A DNA stretch of 64,000 nucleotides from assembly GCA_019703815.1 (NCBI GenBank), contig AP023052.1, positions 372,001 through 436,000 on the forward strand. Direction: 5' to 3'. Below, one piece after another: positions 63,662 to 64,000 of this stretch. The notes below the pieces were generated by a model. It saw only the letters and a program-made list of their open reading frames with translations, was not told the origin of the DNA and searched no databases. The DNA is from Thaumasiovibrio occultus (GTDB lineage Bacteria > Pseudomonadota > Gammaproteobacteria > Enterobacterales > Vibrionaceae). Within the stretch, counting starts at the first letter, position 1; every line of letters starts with the position of its first letter. Made by a program: the position numbers and the translations under genes.

Positions 63662-64000
63662 TTAATTGTTGTTATCAAGCGGGCGATAAGAAACGCCAGC
63701 TCTGTCCATTAAGGTCAAATGGGTTGTCAGTCGGGTCAAAAACTGAGGCCAGTCTCGCTGCTGACTCCAAGCTACTTCTGCCACCGCAAATAAGCGTGGG
63801 AAAAGCATGTAATCTACAATGTTGTCGTCTGAAACGTACTCACTCCATAAAGCGGCCTGAATACCAATCACTTGCGCATGGTAGCGCGCGTCAATGTCGG
63901 CCAATGGTTGATACTGGTAAACCTTTTCAAGAGGCAGCTGACCAGCCCAATCGGAGCCTTTCTCGCCCTGACAAGCTGACTGAACCAAATCCAGATACAG
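63662..64000 (-). CDS. Beta-N-acetylhexosaminidase (GH20), C-terminal part
   Basis: The frame runs off the right edge, so the first part is missing. The visible 112 or so residues begin LYLDLVQSACQG, continue with GIQAALWSEYVSDDNIVDYMLFPRLFAVAEVAW and end RPLDNNN. The Trp and Glu segment ALWSEYV is the conserved end of the GH20 active site. With the phosphorylase and mutase it fits the chitooligosaccharide operon of vibrios. The stop is 30 bp before the phosphorylase start. Confidence 0.9.
   Translation of the reverse strand: MYLDLVQSACQGEKGSDWAGQLPLEKVYQYQPLADIDARYHAQVIGIQAALWSEYVSDDNIVDYMLFPRLFAVAEVAWSQQRDWPQFLTRLTTHLTLMDRAGVSYRPLDNNN

Noticed and set aside
1-64000. CRISPR arrays, insertion sequences, prophage or defence systems
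   Set aside because: No spacer-repeat array, transposase, integrase or recognised defence gene found in either strand.

Overview
The window looks like a piece of the large chromosome of a Vibrio or close relative, with roughly half G+C by eye. The first 50 kb carries housekeeping genes in an order I recognise from Vibrio: gspAB, pit/DUF47, ygiF, glnE, hldE, tolC, nudF-yqiB-cpdA-yqiA-parE-parC, ridA, pyrBI, argF, rraB, valS-holC-pepA, lptFG. Individual proteins such as ParC, PepA, PyrB and HolC are close to their E. coli counterparts. Chitin-disaccharide genes fill the last 12 kb, which fits a marine gammaproteobacterium.

Layout. 1-5.8 kb: end of a fused GspA/GspB protein of type II secretion, an SH3/YgiM-like envelope protein, a phosphate transporter with its DUF47 partner, and a CYTH-CHAD triphosphatase. 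5.8-8.5 kb: a potassium channel and a chemotaxis receptor. 8.7-22.8 kb: GlnE, a lipid A acyltransferase, HldE, TolC, NudF-YqiB-CpdA-YqiA, and topoisomerase IV (ParE, ParC). 22.9-25.7 kb: PlsC, a type I Idi, a 600 bp gap, and a PEP-CTERM exported protein behind a good sigma-54 promoter candidate. 25.8-28.8 kb: RidA, a Dph6-like PP-loop protein, and pyrBI with leader peptide and attenuator.

29.1-34.4 kb is the most unusual segment. It holds three related genes: one short protein (TM plus cytoplasmic domain) and two proteins of 717 and 746 aa. The two long ones match the IgaA/YrfF family in topology, several local motifs and the placement of periplasmic cysteine pairs. IgaA is the enterobacterial brake on the Rcs phosphorelay, and its presence in tandem in a vibrio is unexpected. 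34.7-37.8 kb: argF behind paired ARG boxes, arginine deiminase with an FNR-like site, and rraB. 37.9-42.6 kb: accessory genes (MarR-GNAT fusion, DUF2061, a frameshifted DUF898 gene, an M48 protease, a small membrane protein).

42.7-50.6 kb: valS, holC, pepA, lptF, lptG and an RDD protein. 51-57.6 kb: tRNA-Leu(CAA), a (TCTCTG)14 tandem repeat, a gene-free stretch, then a chitobiose PTS operon (chbB, chbC, chbA, GH4 phosphoglucosidase, chbG) with a LacI-type regulator. Its control region carries a CRP-like site and a perfect 18 bp operator, both duplicated 60 bp apart. 57.6-59.4 kb: DUF2798, LysR and VOC genes. 59.7-64 kb: a second chitobiose route on the minus strand (phosphohexomutase, GH94 chitobiose phosphorylase, end of a GH20 hexosaminidase). 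Phosphotransfer and phosphorolytic routes for the chitin dimer therefore sit side by side.

All family assignments rest on motif and sequence recognition by eye; no database search was run.
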